DNA of 41,639 nucleotides from Mesostigma viride (lineage: Eukaryota > Streptophyta > Mesostigmatophyceae > Mesostigmatales > Mesostigmataceae), in the NCBI GenBank assembly GCA_009746045.1, contig RPFO01000261.1:76501-118139 (forward strand), read 5' to 3'. Numbering within the stretch: position 1 is the stretch's first letter; each line of letters starts with the position of its first letter. Below the pieces are notes generated by a model that was given only the letters and a program-made list of their open reading frames with translations, had not been told where the DNA came from and did not search any database. Shown one piece after another: positions 10,607 through 21,054 of this stretch. Position numbers and translations under genes: made by a program.

Positions 10607-13600
10607 ATGGGCGACGACATTTCGATGTATGGAGGCCGAGGCGGACGGCCATCTCGGGGCGCCAGCGCGAGGGGCGGGGCGGGTGGAGGCAGCTGGGATA
10701 ATCAGCTTCAGCAGCTGGAGCTAGAGGCATACACGCTGGTTTTGAAATCCTTTTGTGCCCAAAGCGACCAAATAACATGGGTAAGGAAGGCGGCCTTAGC
10801 CTACACGCTGGTATTGTGTACTTTACGGAACATCGCGCGTGTCTTTGGTACATGCGCTTTTGCAGATTACAGAGTAGGGCGATGTATCGCTATATTTCAT
10901 ACAAGCGGTTATGCATGAAACATGCTGTCCGTTTGAGACGACACTAGCTTCCTGCCCGTAGTTGCATGCTCACGCTGCCAGACGAGCCTTGCTCCCGGGT
11001 CGTCGTATACAAGACTAGGCTCGTTCTGGCGTTCGACAGGGTTTACCACGAAAGGTGGGCCCCACAGGAAATGAGTCCCCACGACACGTGCATAGCAGGA
11101 TGGTATATACCTTCACCCCTTAGGGCAGCTGGCTCGTACTCCTTTGTTTAACTTATTTCGTGGGTTCAAAGTAGCCGGGGGGAGAGGGGAGAAGTTGTAA
11201 CTTCATTGGTGGGGCTCACTTCTCCCCACCCAGTTTGCAGGATGGGCCTGTTAGAACTTTCCCGTTCGTTGTGCCAAAGCGGCTGAAGCACAGGCGTGCT
11301 TCCCTTGGGCCTTTGCTGCCTGGCTCTCCCTTGCCCGTCCCCGTACGCCTACCCTTCCCCTGGCCCTTTTCCCCCTCCCTTGGCCCTAACCTTATCTCCA
11401 CCCTTGCTCTTGCCCCTACCTCTACCCTTGCCGTCGCCCTTGCCCCTCACCCACACCCTCGTCCTTACCTAGACCTTTGCCCTTACCCTCACTCCTACCC
11501 TTGCCCCCACGCCTACATCTGCCCCTGCCCCTACCCCTACCCCTACCCTTGCTCGCGCCCTCACCACTTTGCCCTTGCCGTTACTCCTATACCCTGGCCT
11601 GTGCCCTCACCCGTACCTTTGCCCTTACTCCTATCCTCACCCCTACCATCTCTCTCCCCCTTTCCCTTGCCCCTTCCCTCCCCCCTCCCCCCACCCTTAC
11701 CCTCACCGCGCAGGCCAAGGAGTCTGTGCTCACATCGCTGCGCAAGGAGCTGAACATTGCGGACGAGCAGCACCGGCAGCTGGTGGATGAGGTGCAGCGT
11801 GACCCCCAAGTCATGTCCATCAAGCAGTACGCGTACGTGGGGCAGCAGCACATGTGATACGTGCGCACACAAGTCATGTCCATCAAGTAGTACGCGTACG
11901 TGGGGCAGCAGCACATGTGATACGTGCGCACACAAGTCATGTCCATCAAGTAGTACGCGTACGTGGGGCAGCAGCACATGTGATACGTGCGCACACAAGT
12001 CATGTCCATCAAGCAGTACGCACATGTGGGGCAGCAGCACATGTGGTTGTGCCCTTGTCCCTTAGTACCCACGCTGTGGGAAGCCACTCGGTGCGCTATT
12101 ACCTAGTTGTGCTGATCTGGCAACCACCCACCACCCTCGAATAGGCCACCCAACCACCGCGGCTCGGTCATATGGGGCCTTTTGTGCTGCTGCACTGTGG
12201 TGCCTCACCGCCATGCTCGCAACCGTCATGCCAGATCAACCAAGGGCGGTGCCCCCTAATGCTCTACGGACTGTGTGTTGACAAGTGGCATACCTGTCGC
12301 ACACCCCACGCAACACACATGCCCCTGGTGCCCCCCCTGCAGGCGCGGCGGTGGCGTTGGTTCCTCCCTGGACATGACCCCCCTCGGCTCCTTCTCGGCC
12401 AAGAAGAAGCAGAAGACAGTGGCCACGCCCATTGCGGGGCCCAGCGCGGCGCGTGTGCCCGACCCACGCAGGACGCCAGGCTCCGCCGTGCAAGGGGGGG
12501 TCTCGGGGGGGGGCGTCAAACGGTCCGCGCCAGGCAGCCGGGGCAAGAAAGGGAAGGGGGTATGTCATGCGACCATGGGGCAAGAAAGGGAAGGGGGTAT
12601 GTCATGCGACCATGGGGCAAGAAAGGGAAGGGGGGTGTCATGCGACCATGGGGCAAGAAAGGGAAGGGCGTGTGTCATGCGACCATGGGGCAAGAAAGGG
12701 AAGGGGGTATGTCATGCGACCATGGGGCAGGAAAGGGAAGGGGGTATGTCATGCGACCATGGGGCAAGAAAGGGAAGGGGGTATGTCATGCGACCATGGG
12801 GCAAGAAAGGGAAGGGGGTATGTCATGCGACCATGGGGCAAAAAAGGGAACGGGGTATGTCATGCGACCATGGGGCAAGAAAGGGAAGGGGGTATGTCAT
12901 GCGACCATGGGCAAGAAAGGAAAGGGGGTATGTCATGCGACCATGGGGCAAAAAAGGGAACGGGGTATGTCATGCGACCATGGGGCAGGAAAGGGAAGGG
13001 GGTATGTCATGCGACCATGGGGCAAGAAAGGAAAGGGGGTATGTCATGTGACCATGGGGCATGAAAGGAAAGGGGGTATGTCATGCGACCATGGGGCAAG
13101 AAAGGGAAGGGGGTATGTCATGCGACCATGGGGCAAGAAAGGGAAGGGGGTATGTCATGCGACCATGGGGCAAGAAAGGGAAGGGGGTATGTCATGCGAC
13201 CATGGGGCAAGAAAGGGAAGGGGGTATGTCATGCGACCATGGGGCAAGAAAGGGAGGGGGGTATGTCATGCGACCATGGGGCAAGAAAGGGAAGGGGGTA
13301 TGTCATGCGACCATGGGGCAAGAAAGGGAGGGGGGTATGTCATGCGACCATGGTACGGTTGGGCTGGCGGGTAGGTTGCCAACTTGATGTCCGCATCATT
13401 CAGTCGCATAGCCTTTGCGGCCATTCTTGCGTGCTACTTGTTTCGGCGTAAGGTTGGTCTGCCTGGCACCTTGTCGCTTCTTGTGGCACCTCTTGTGTGC
13501 TTGCCCGTCCAGGGGTTGCGTGGCTGGACATGATAGGCATGTTTGCAGCAGGTGGCGGCATTGTCTCCGCTGTTGCATGGCATGCTTCGCTGTTCCTGGT

Positions 13601-16600
13601 ACGGTCCCCCTTTATTTCCGGTCGGCAAGTGTTTGTTTCTGGCCGGGTGCAATGTGGACGGCATTGACGTGCTGGCAGCCGCTTCTTGCCTGCCCCATAG
13701 TGGTCGGCCCCACTAGGTGTGCCCGTGGCGTTGCCTGGGTTGTCATGTTTGATGTCACTGCCCAGCCGCAACAGCAGCACTGTCAGGTTGATGTCACTGC
13801 CCAGCCGCAACAGCAGCGTTGTAAGGGTTGATGTCACCGCCCAGCCGCAACAACAGCGTTGTCAGGGTTGATGTCACTGCCCAGCGGCAACAACAGCGTT
13901 GTCAGGGTTGATGGCACTGCCCAGCGGCAACAACAGCGTTGTCAGGGTTGATGGCACTGCCCAGATGCAACAGCAGCACTGTCAGGTTGATGGCACTGCC
14001 CAGGCGCAACAGCAGTGTTGTCAGGGTTGATGTCACTGCCCAGCCACAAGAACAGCGTTGTTAGGGTTGATGGCACTGCCCAGCCGCAACAGCAGCGGTG
14101 TCATGTTTGATGTCACTTCCCAGCCACAAGAACAGCGTTGTTAGGGTTGATGGCACTGCCCAGCCGCAACAGCAGCGGTGTCATGTTTGATGTCACTTCC
14201 CAGGCGCAACAGCAGCGTCGTCATGGTTGATGTCACTGCCCAGCCGCAACAGCAGCGTTGTCAGGGTTGACGTCACTGCCCAGACGCAACAACAGCGTTG
14301 TCAGGGTTGACGTCACTGCCCAGCCACAACAGCAGCGGTGTCAGGGTTGATGTCACTGCCCAGCACAGCAGCAGCGTTGGGCGTTGGGTGGTGTCCGAAT
14401 GTTGTCGTGGAGCGGTTGTCGTGGAGCGGTTGTCGTGGAGCGGTTGTCGTGGAGTGGTTGTCGTGGGGCGGTTGTCGTGGGGCGGTTGTCGTGGAGCGGT
14501 TGTCGTGGGGCGGTTGTCGTGGAGCGGTTGTCGTGGGTATCCACGACGCGCTCTGTCGCACACCGCCGTGCTCCCAACACACGGCCGGTCTAACCTGCTC
14601 TCATCCTGCCCCAACCCACGTTGCTCCCCTGGCCCCTTCCCTCGTGCGCACTCCCCTTGCCTCCCATGTGCACGGCGGTCAGCAGAAGACACCCGGCATG
14701 GGGGCGGCTGCGGGGGCCAACGTGAACCAGCTGATCGGGCGCAAGATGTCCTTCTACTGGCCGCAGTACAAGCAGTGGTTTGAGGCCGGCATTTCGGACT
14801 TCAACCCAGAAACAGTAGGTCATGCGGAGAAAGCCGTGCATGGTGGTGCCTGGCAGCTGCCGTGCCCTACATGCGTGTTGCGGCAGGCCGTTTCGGCATT
14901 ACCAGGTGCCATTCGGTGCCGGCAGCAGCTTGTACGCGTGTGCTGGGCTGTGGATGCTAGCAAGTTGCTGGGCTGTGCACGCCACACCTGCTGGGGGGAT
15001 GATGCCAAACAGCTGCTTGGATGGTGTGGACAATGGGCTGTCCGGTTCTGCGGCCGGCTGTCGGCACATTGTCGTGTGGCATGGGTGACTGCCCTCATTT
15101 GTTGGGGGCCAGCTGCCATGGGAATGGGGTGGGGTGCTGGGGGTAGTACCTGCTGCAGTCGCCGCGGCATGCTGAGCTGTCAAGGAGGGGCAAGAGGTAG
15201 CCTTGATGGGCGGTGGTGGGACCCGTGCATGTATGTGCCACTGCTCGCGCCCGCAAAACGTTGCTGCGGCGTCTGTGAGTGGTCTACCTGCTTGCCTGAA
15301 TGCTAGCTGGATGGGTAGATGGGGTTGTTTTGGGACCGTATCGCTATGTGGGATAAAAGCTCGTGCATGTATGCACGTGCGGCTATAGTGATCTTTGCGC
15401 CTCCCCCCTCTCACACCTGCACTTCTCATGTAACTGCGTGTATGTCTGTGTATATGCGTGCCTGTGTGCCTCCCCCCCCCCTCCCCTTTTCTGCGTGCGC
15501 CAGAATGAGCACTGCGTGATCTACGACATGAACACAGCCGAAGAGAGCTTTGAGTGGGTCAACCTGGCCGAGGTGAGTGGCGCATGGCATGCATGTGTTG
15601 GCGCATGATGCAGATGGGGTATGCTAGCACGTGCACACATGCACCTGGCACCACACACACAGAGGTGAGCGGCCCACGCATGCGCATATCCACTTATGAG
15701 GGATGCAAGCATACGGACCGTGCCGCATGATTGGTCCCAAGGTTTCGTGTGCCAGCAGTGCCAGTAAGGTTGTACGATGTCTATTCTGATTGCTTGGAGT
15801 TTGTAATTATTTTCATTCTCTCTAGACATCGCCATGAAATTGGCCTGGGACCTGTCTTAGTTTTCATGAGCACGTGTGGACGTAGCTTTGAGATGGTGCC
15901 CGCAGAACATGATGATGCAACTGGCACATCAAGCCCGTCCCTATCTGAAATGTGGCCCATCTCTAATGATGCGATCCATTGCCCCCACCACCGCATGACC
16001 TCACCGCCCCCCTGGCAGATGACGGTGGGTAAAGACTACAAGTTTCTGCCGGGCAAAGTCCAGCTCACGTCTCACCTACCGCCAGGCAGCCTTGGTGCGC
16101 TGGGCACACCCGCAGAAGCACGCGAGTCGCGCTACATGTTGAACAACGGAGGGCGCGGGGACGAGCGGGACCACCTGGGGTCGGCCGGGCGCGCACATGG
16201 GGGGCTACCACCCTCCCTGATCACGGTGTGTGCTTTCCCCCGTCATGCATCACGGTAGATGCCCTGTTTCCTGCACGCACCATTGTATGTGCCCAGGACA
16301 TTGCGCGGGGGAATATGAGCTCAGCTGAGAAGGGGTGTGTGGGGGGGTTGCTCACTCGGGGAGCCAGGCCCTTTACGGCTGGGATTGGCTTGTACGCTTG
16401 TTCAAACATGTTTTTACAAAAGAAGCGACAGTCCTGAACATGTTGATTCTGTGCATGCGTGGGGCAGATTTCTTTTTTTTCTGCCGGGCCCACTGCCCAC
16501 CCTTGCCTGTGGCCTGCCCTCCTGGTGGCTACTGCCCACCGTACATGAAGGGTGTGCGTGGGGAGCTGTGGGAGTGCTGTTTGTGTGTGGCGGGTGGTAG

Positions 16601-18114
16601 CCGTTGCTCACCCACGCGCTCGCCCGCGCCTGTGCATGGTGCAGCCGTGGGTGGGTGCTAATGCACGCATGGTCTGTTCCATTACTGACCGCTACCCCGT
16701 TGCCTCGTCCTGTGTGCGGCCCTGTTGATACTGCCGCACGCACACGGCCGCTTCTTGTCTCCGTGGGGGATGATCGCATGCTATGGGGCGACCACAGCCT
16801 GAGGCAGTGCTGGTGGACCCCAACGCCATCAAGGTGAGGGGGAATGCAAATGCTGCAATGTCATACTGTGTACAGGGCTTGAGGGCACTTGTGATGTCTG
16901 GTATCGGGGAGGATGTGGGCGTTGCAGTGCTCAAGGCCGCTCCTAGCACCCACTCCTTGCATAGCCCACCTGGTAGGAAGATTCAACTTCCTGTGTGCCG
17001 ACTTTTTCGGGGGGGGGCGTCTTCTGTGTGCCAGTGAACATGGGTGGTGCTGCAAAGTTTTGACGGCCCCCCGTGCTGGTACGATTTGCCAGACTTGCAT
17101 AGTGGGATTGTGCAGTTGTACAGATGTGCTGGATGCTCCTTTGCGGTTTGGTGTGCCTGTTACACAAGCTTTGCGATGACGTGGCCCCGGCATGCGGATT
17201 CTTGTCTCATGCCCTTCGCTTTGCCTTCTTTTTTATCGTGCCTGGAGCAGCAGCTATGGATGCCTGGAGCAACGCAAGCGCGGTATGGATGGCTTGGCTG
17301 ATATGATCCACCCCACCCGCTTGTCCCCCCACCAACCACCCCGCCAATCACCCCCCCACACACATGCGTGCCCAGACGCGTGAGGATGAGATCCTGCGCG
17401 AGCTCAAGGAGCTGGGCCACTCCTCCTCCTCCGCGCTCTCCTCTGATGGTGAGTGTGCGCACTCCCCGGATGTGATCCCATGCGGGCAACGCGCCGTATG
17501 CCAGTTGGGTTTTTCCTTGTTGCCTTTTGAGTGCGAGCCATGGGCACGCGCAGGACAGGCACAAGCTGCCTCGTTGCCGCTGGTGCAGTAGCCACCAGGA
17601 GGGTGAACAAACGGCAGAGCAGCGTGTGTTACAACGCGGGACCTCCCTGCAGTTTTGGTGGGACGATGGAGACAATATGGGTACATGGGGACGAGCGGGT
17701 CGCAGATGGGGTTGTGGGGTGGGTTTGGAGGTGTTGTGCGTGAGGAGAGGAGAATTAGGTGGCAGTTAACACATGACACCATGAAATTTTTTGTGAGCCT
17801 TGAGCTTTGCAAGTTGATGGCAGTTGAAAATTCCGTTGAGGCTTGCCTAGCATGCACACCAGGGCAGCAAAACTTTGGGGTTCGATGGCAGGTCAACCAA
17901 ACCTTTTCCAGGCATGGCTGTTAGTGGCAGAGGCAATCATTGGCTCATGCTTGTTCGGTCAGTGATGTGCAAGTCTGGCGTCATCCTTCTGCTAGTGGTG
18001 GTCATGACTTTTTTTGAATGGCCCGTACCTTGGTATCTGCCACGCATGCTACCTGCAGATGAGGATGATGACGACAGCAGTTCGGATGACAGTGACGGAG
18101 GAGACAACAACTGA
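10607..18114 (+). CDS. EMSY-LIKE type chromatin protein: ENT domain, Agenet/Tudor domain, acidic tail
   Basis: Likely a nuclear histone-mark reader or adaptor, as for plant EML proteins. Nine exons: 10607-10780, 11714-11832, 12343-12559, 14683-14814, 15504-15572, 16019-16225, 16798-16833, 17376-17448, 18059-18114; about 360 residues, ending in TGA. Residues 33-97 match an ENT domain (LELEAYTLVLKSFCAQSDQITW, split by an intron, then AKESVLTSLRKELNIADEQH). A basic Ser/Pro linker with KKKQKT follows. Residues 185-237 match the Agenet/Tudor-like domain (LIGRKMSFYWPQYKQWFEAG and FEWVNLAE). A 12-residue microexon and a charged helix (REDEILRELKELG) precede a tail of Asp and Ser. The second exon could end at 11826 instead of 11832 in the same frame; the fourth has a tandem acceptor (AGCAG). 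The sixth exon (16019-16225) is the least certain. Confidence 0.88.
11320..11713 (+). repeat. Long polypyrimidine tract of CCCTTG/CCCTAC units before exon 2
   Basis: Almost 390 bp of C/T-rich degenerate hexamers (CCCTTGCCC, CCCCTACC) run directly up to the CGCAG acceptor at 11713 of the EMSY-like gene. It acts as a very long pyrimidine tract and is probably a decayed minisatellite. Confidence 0.75.
11809..12052 (+). repeat. 63-bp repeat, about four copies, duplicating exon 2 end and its donor
   Basis: The unit includes CAAGTCATGTCCATCAAG followed by TAGTACGCGTACGTGGGG. The first copy is the real end of EMSY-like exon 2 (VMSIKQYA) with the donor GTACGT; the following copies lie in the intron. 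Two internal copies have CAG changed to TAG, an in-frame stop. Confidence 0.92.
12541..13352 (+). repeat. 37-bp minisatellite, about 22 copies, carrying exon 3 end and donor
   Basis: The unit is GGGCAAGAAAGGGAAGGGG|GTATGTCATGCGACCATG with the exon border marked. The first copy overlaps the end of EMSY-like exon 3 (RGKKGKG), so every unit offers the same GTATGT donor. Copies differ by few changes (for example CAAAAAAG, AGGAAAGG). Confidence 0.93.
13750..14360 (+). repeat. 39-41 bp repeat, about 15 degenerate copies
   Basis: Units share TTGATGTCACTGCCCAGCCG followed by CAACAGCAGCGTTGTCAGG. They are more diverged than the 37-bp array in the same intron (12560-14682) of the EMSY-like gene. Confidence 0.9.
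14397..14545 (+). repeat. 14-bp minisatellite, about ten copies
   Basis: Unit GGTTGTCGTGGAGC, alternating with GGTTGTCGTGGGGC, near the 3' end of the same EMSY-like intron. Confidence 0.9.
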
Positions 18115-19040
18115 TCTGGGCAAGGGGGGCCACAAGGCGGGCACATGCTATAATGAGGAGGTCGCACCAATGCTTGCCCATGCTGCTATGCTCATGTGTG
18201 CAAAGAGGACAGCTGGATCCGTTTGTCCCGATGAATGATATAGAGTCAGGGGTAAATGTGTGCCCTGTTTGGTTCCCACGGGACCAGTTTGAAAATGTGT
18301 GACAATCGTCTTATCACAATAACAGCTCTGGAAAGAGCTTTACTGGAAGTGCAGCTATAAATTCATGCTCTTCGACTCAAGCTGTCTGCGCAACAAATAG
18401 ATATGCCGGCTAGTTGTCACGGTGCTAGCTTGTTTGACTTGGTTGTGTGTTTTCACCCGAGCGGGTTTGAGCAGGTGAAAATCTTATGTGGCCAGAGATC
18501 TCGTCAAGTCCAAATGTCCTTTAGATTTATTCTGTCCTCAAGAATTTGTAACAACAACTTTTTGTGCACATTTACAGCATGTGTGTATTCATTTGTGCGT
18601 AAACGTACTCCAAGGGCATGCACATATGTAGATGTCTACCGATCTATCCAATAGTTTTCCAATTGATGTCGCGCGGGCTCCCGTCGGGGGGGCGGACGTG
18701 GAGCAGCTAGTGCTTTCCATCCCAGCTGTTTGTTGCACTGAAGGTGCATGAGAGGGGCTGGGGAGAGAGTCCGGCCCCCCTAGTTACCCTACATGCCCGA
18801 AGGCAAGCCGCACGGCTGCAGTAAATGCTACTCTACAAGTAGTCTTGATTACTACTGCGCATCTCGATCGATCATGTGCGTGCACACGATGTAACATGGA
18901 GAAGGAGGTTGTCTCCTTGATGGAGAAGGACATGCAGGCTGGTTACCGCTACTGTGCATGGGCCTGGTGCACTAATTGACTGAAGTGCGAACTGTAGAAG
19001 ACATTTCGGATGAGGATTACATCCCCATCTAGTGCCGCCG
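18115..19040. other. 3' flank of the EMSY-like gene, no gene seen
   Basis: Contains the presumed 3' UTR and polyadenylation region; TGTAA-type and AT-rich sequence occurs around 18540-18560 but no signal is decisive. No conserved coding segment is visible. The part after about 18660 may be 5' sequence of the adjacent retroelement. Confidence 0.4.
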
Positions 19041-20446
19041 CCAGCGCCCCCCTCCTCGGCCGCGGACTACCAAGTCCCCGCCTTGCAGGCGGGGCTGCCT
19101 GGCCACAAACGACGTCGTCCACCCCTTCACTTTGAAGGAATTGGACGGCGCCCTTGCTCGCCTGCGGTACGATGCGGCGGTCGGTGCCGACCAGCTTTCT
19201 GCTGAGCTGCTGAAGAGGTCCCTGATCCGGCGGTTAGGGATCTTCTGCTGGCGTTCTGCAACCGTGTCCTGCTCTCTGACGAGCCTCCGCCTGCTGAGTG
19301 GCAGACGGCCATCCGCGTCATGCTGTACAAGAAGGGCTCTGCTGCTGACCCCGGTAACTACCGGGGTGTTTGCCTCCAGAGCGCCGCGCTGAAGGTCTTC
19401 ATGCGCATGATGCTGCACAGGCTCCGCGCCGCGCTGGACCCACACCTGGGTGAGTCTCAGATGGGTTTCCGTCGTGGCCGTAACACTGTCATGGCTGTGT
19501 TTGTCGCGCGCCGGTTGATGTCCAGAGGAGGTGCGTCACCTTTGCCCTGACAGTTTGCCGCTGGTCTTCATTTTGTTGACTATATCAAGGCCTTTGACAC
19601 GGTCCTCTGGGAGGCTCTTTGGGCCATCCTAGCTCTGGATCGGGTACCACCAGCGTTTATTGCTGCCATTCGTCGACTGTATGAGGGCTCACAGGCAGTA
19701 GTGCGGACTGCGGAAGGCACCACCCCACCATTCCCCCTTCACCATGGGGTGTGGCAAGGTTGTGTCCTGTCCCCATACCTGTTCATTATTGTCGTGGATC
19801 ACGTTGAATGCGCCGGGCACGTGCGCGCTTTACTGCTCTTAAGGGGTTCGAGCCAGGCTTGGACATCCTTAACGAGAAAGAGCACGGCGGGGTTAAACCT
19901 GGTTATACCGCCTGGCCGCGAACTGATTTATGCGGATGACACCACCCTCATCGCGAGCCCCGAGCACATTCAGACCTGGCTGGACTGTCTGGGCTTGGAG
20001 GCGCGGGCGGTGGGGTTGGAGATTAGTGTCAAAACTGAGGCGATGGTGATTGGGGCCTCCAGCACACCGCCTCTGCCGCGCCTGCTCGACGGGACGGAGG
20101 TCCCGTTCCGCAACCGCTTCAAACTGTTGGGGAGTTGGCTCCCTGACAACGCCGACGATGTGGACATCTGCATCGGCCTTCTTTGGACTGCCATGCAGAA
20201 CAAGACGCGGTGGCAGAAGATTGTCAAGGCTCACACGCCCGACCCTGTGGGCAAGCCACCTCCCCCCGAGCGGAGGACCCTCGGCGTTTTGACGAGTAGG
20301 GCAGTTAGGATTTTTCTAGACTAGGTAGCTTAGCGTTAGGATAGTTATTACATTACGCGGCTCTCTCCTTTCCACCACCCATCAAGGAATATGTGCTACA
20401 TGACCCCCCAACGGAGGCATGTTATAATTTAATTTAATTTTTTTAA
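19041..20446 (+). mobile_element. Degenerate non-LTR (LINE) retrotransposon with reverse transcriptase
   Basis: A decayed reverse transcriptase is read across frames: LDGALARLRYDAAVGADQ near 19140, YKKGSAADPGNYRGVCLQ near 19325, FVDYIKAFDTV near 19580 (motif A), GVWQGCVLSPYLF near 19750 (motif B) and IYADDTTL near 19925 (motif C, catalytic YADD kept). Frameshifts near 19215 and a stop near 19548 break the frame, so it cannot make the enzyme. After about 20170 the reading runs straight into a C-terminal tail (WTAMQNKTRWQKIVKAHTPD) that in the neighbouring copy lies further downstream, so an internal deletion is likely. The 3' end at 20386-20446 has the hairpin CCC-CAAC-GGAG context and a TAATTT tail. 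Confidence 0.82.
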
Positions 20447-21054
20447 TCGGCCTGGCCTGGGCTAGGCTTCGTTCTCTCCACACCTACTGGCGCTCCAAGG
20501 GCCTGGGCGAGCACCGCAAGCGCATGCTCTTCAAGGTCCTCGTCCTCACGGTGCTCACGTATGGCGCCGAGGCGTGGACACTCACACCCACGTACACTGG
20601 CAGCTAAGCTAGACGGCCCCCAGCGGCTTCAATGGCCAGCCAGGGCGGCATATTCTGACCTGGCCTGGCCCCAACGGCATTCCCAAAAGGGTGGGGAAAC
20701 ATGTCACGAACTACACCCGGCCAGATGTTGCTGGATGACCTACTGGTCCCAGCCCAGTTTGAATACCGCATCCACTCTCTCTCCCTTCTTTGGACTGCCA
20801 TGCAGAACAAGACGCGGTGGCAGAAGATTGTCAAGGCTCACACGCCCGACCCTGTGGGCAAGCCACCTCCCCCCAAGAGGAGGAGGCGTTTCGATGAGTA
20901 GTATAGGGTAGTTAGGATTTTTCTAGACTAGGTAGCTTAGCGTTAGGTTAGTTAGATTACGCGGCTCTCTCCAATCCACCATCCATCTTGAGGAATATGT
21001 GCTACATGATCTCCCAACGGAGGCATGTTATAATTTAATTTAATTTTATTTAAT
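20447..21054 (+). mobile_element. Second, 5'-truncated LINE copy inserted at the tail of the first
   Basis: Begins in the post-RT region (RLRSLHTYWRSKGLGEH, VLVLTVLTYGAEAWTL) and continues to the same C-terminal tail (WTAMQNKTRWQKIVKAHTPD, then RRRRFDE and TAG at 20899-20901), the same 3' UTR (TAGGTAGCTTAGCGTTAGG, GCGGCTCTCTCC) and the same hairpin and TAATTT tail (20992-21054). Its start directly follows the tail of the first copy, consistent with an insertion into that tail. Confidence 0.78.

Noticed and set aside
12172-13387. Long frames with repeated CHATMGQEREGG or similar
   Set aside because: They are readings of the 37-bp intron minisatellite of the EMSY-like gene; only 12343-12559 is supported as exon.
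19029-19445. Minus-strand frames over the LINE
   Set aside because: They are antisense shadows of the reverse transcriptase.
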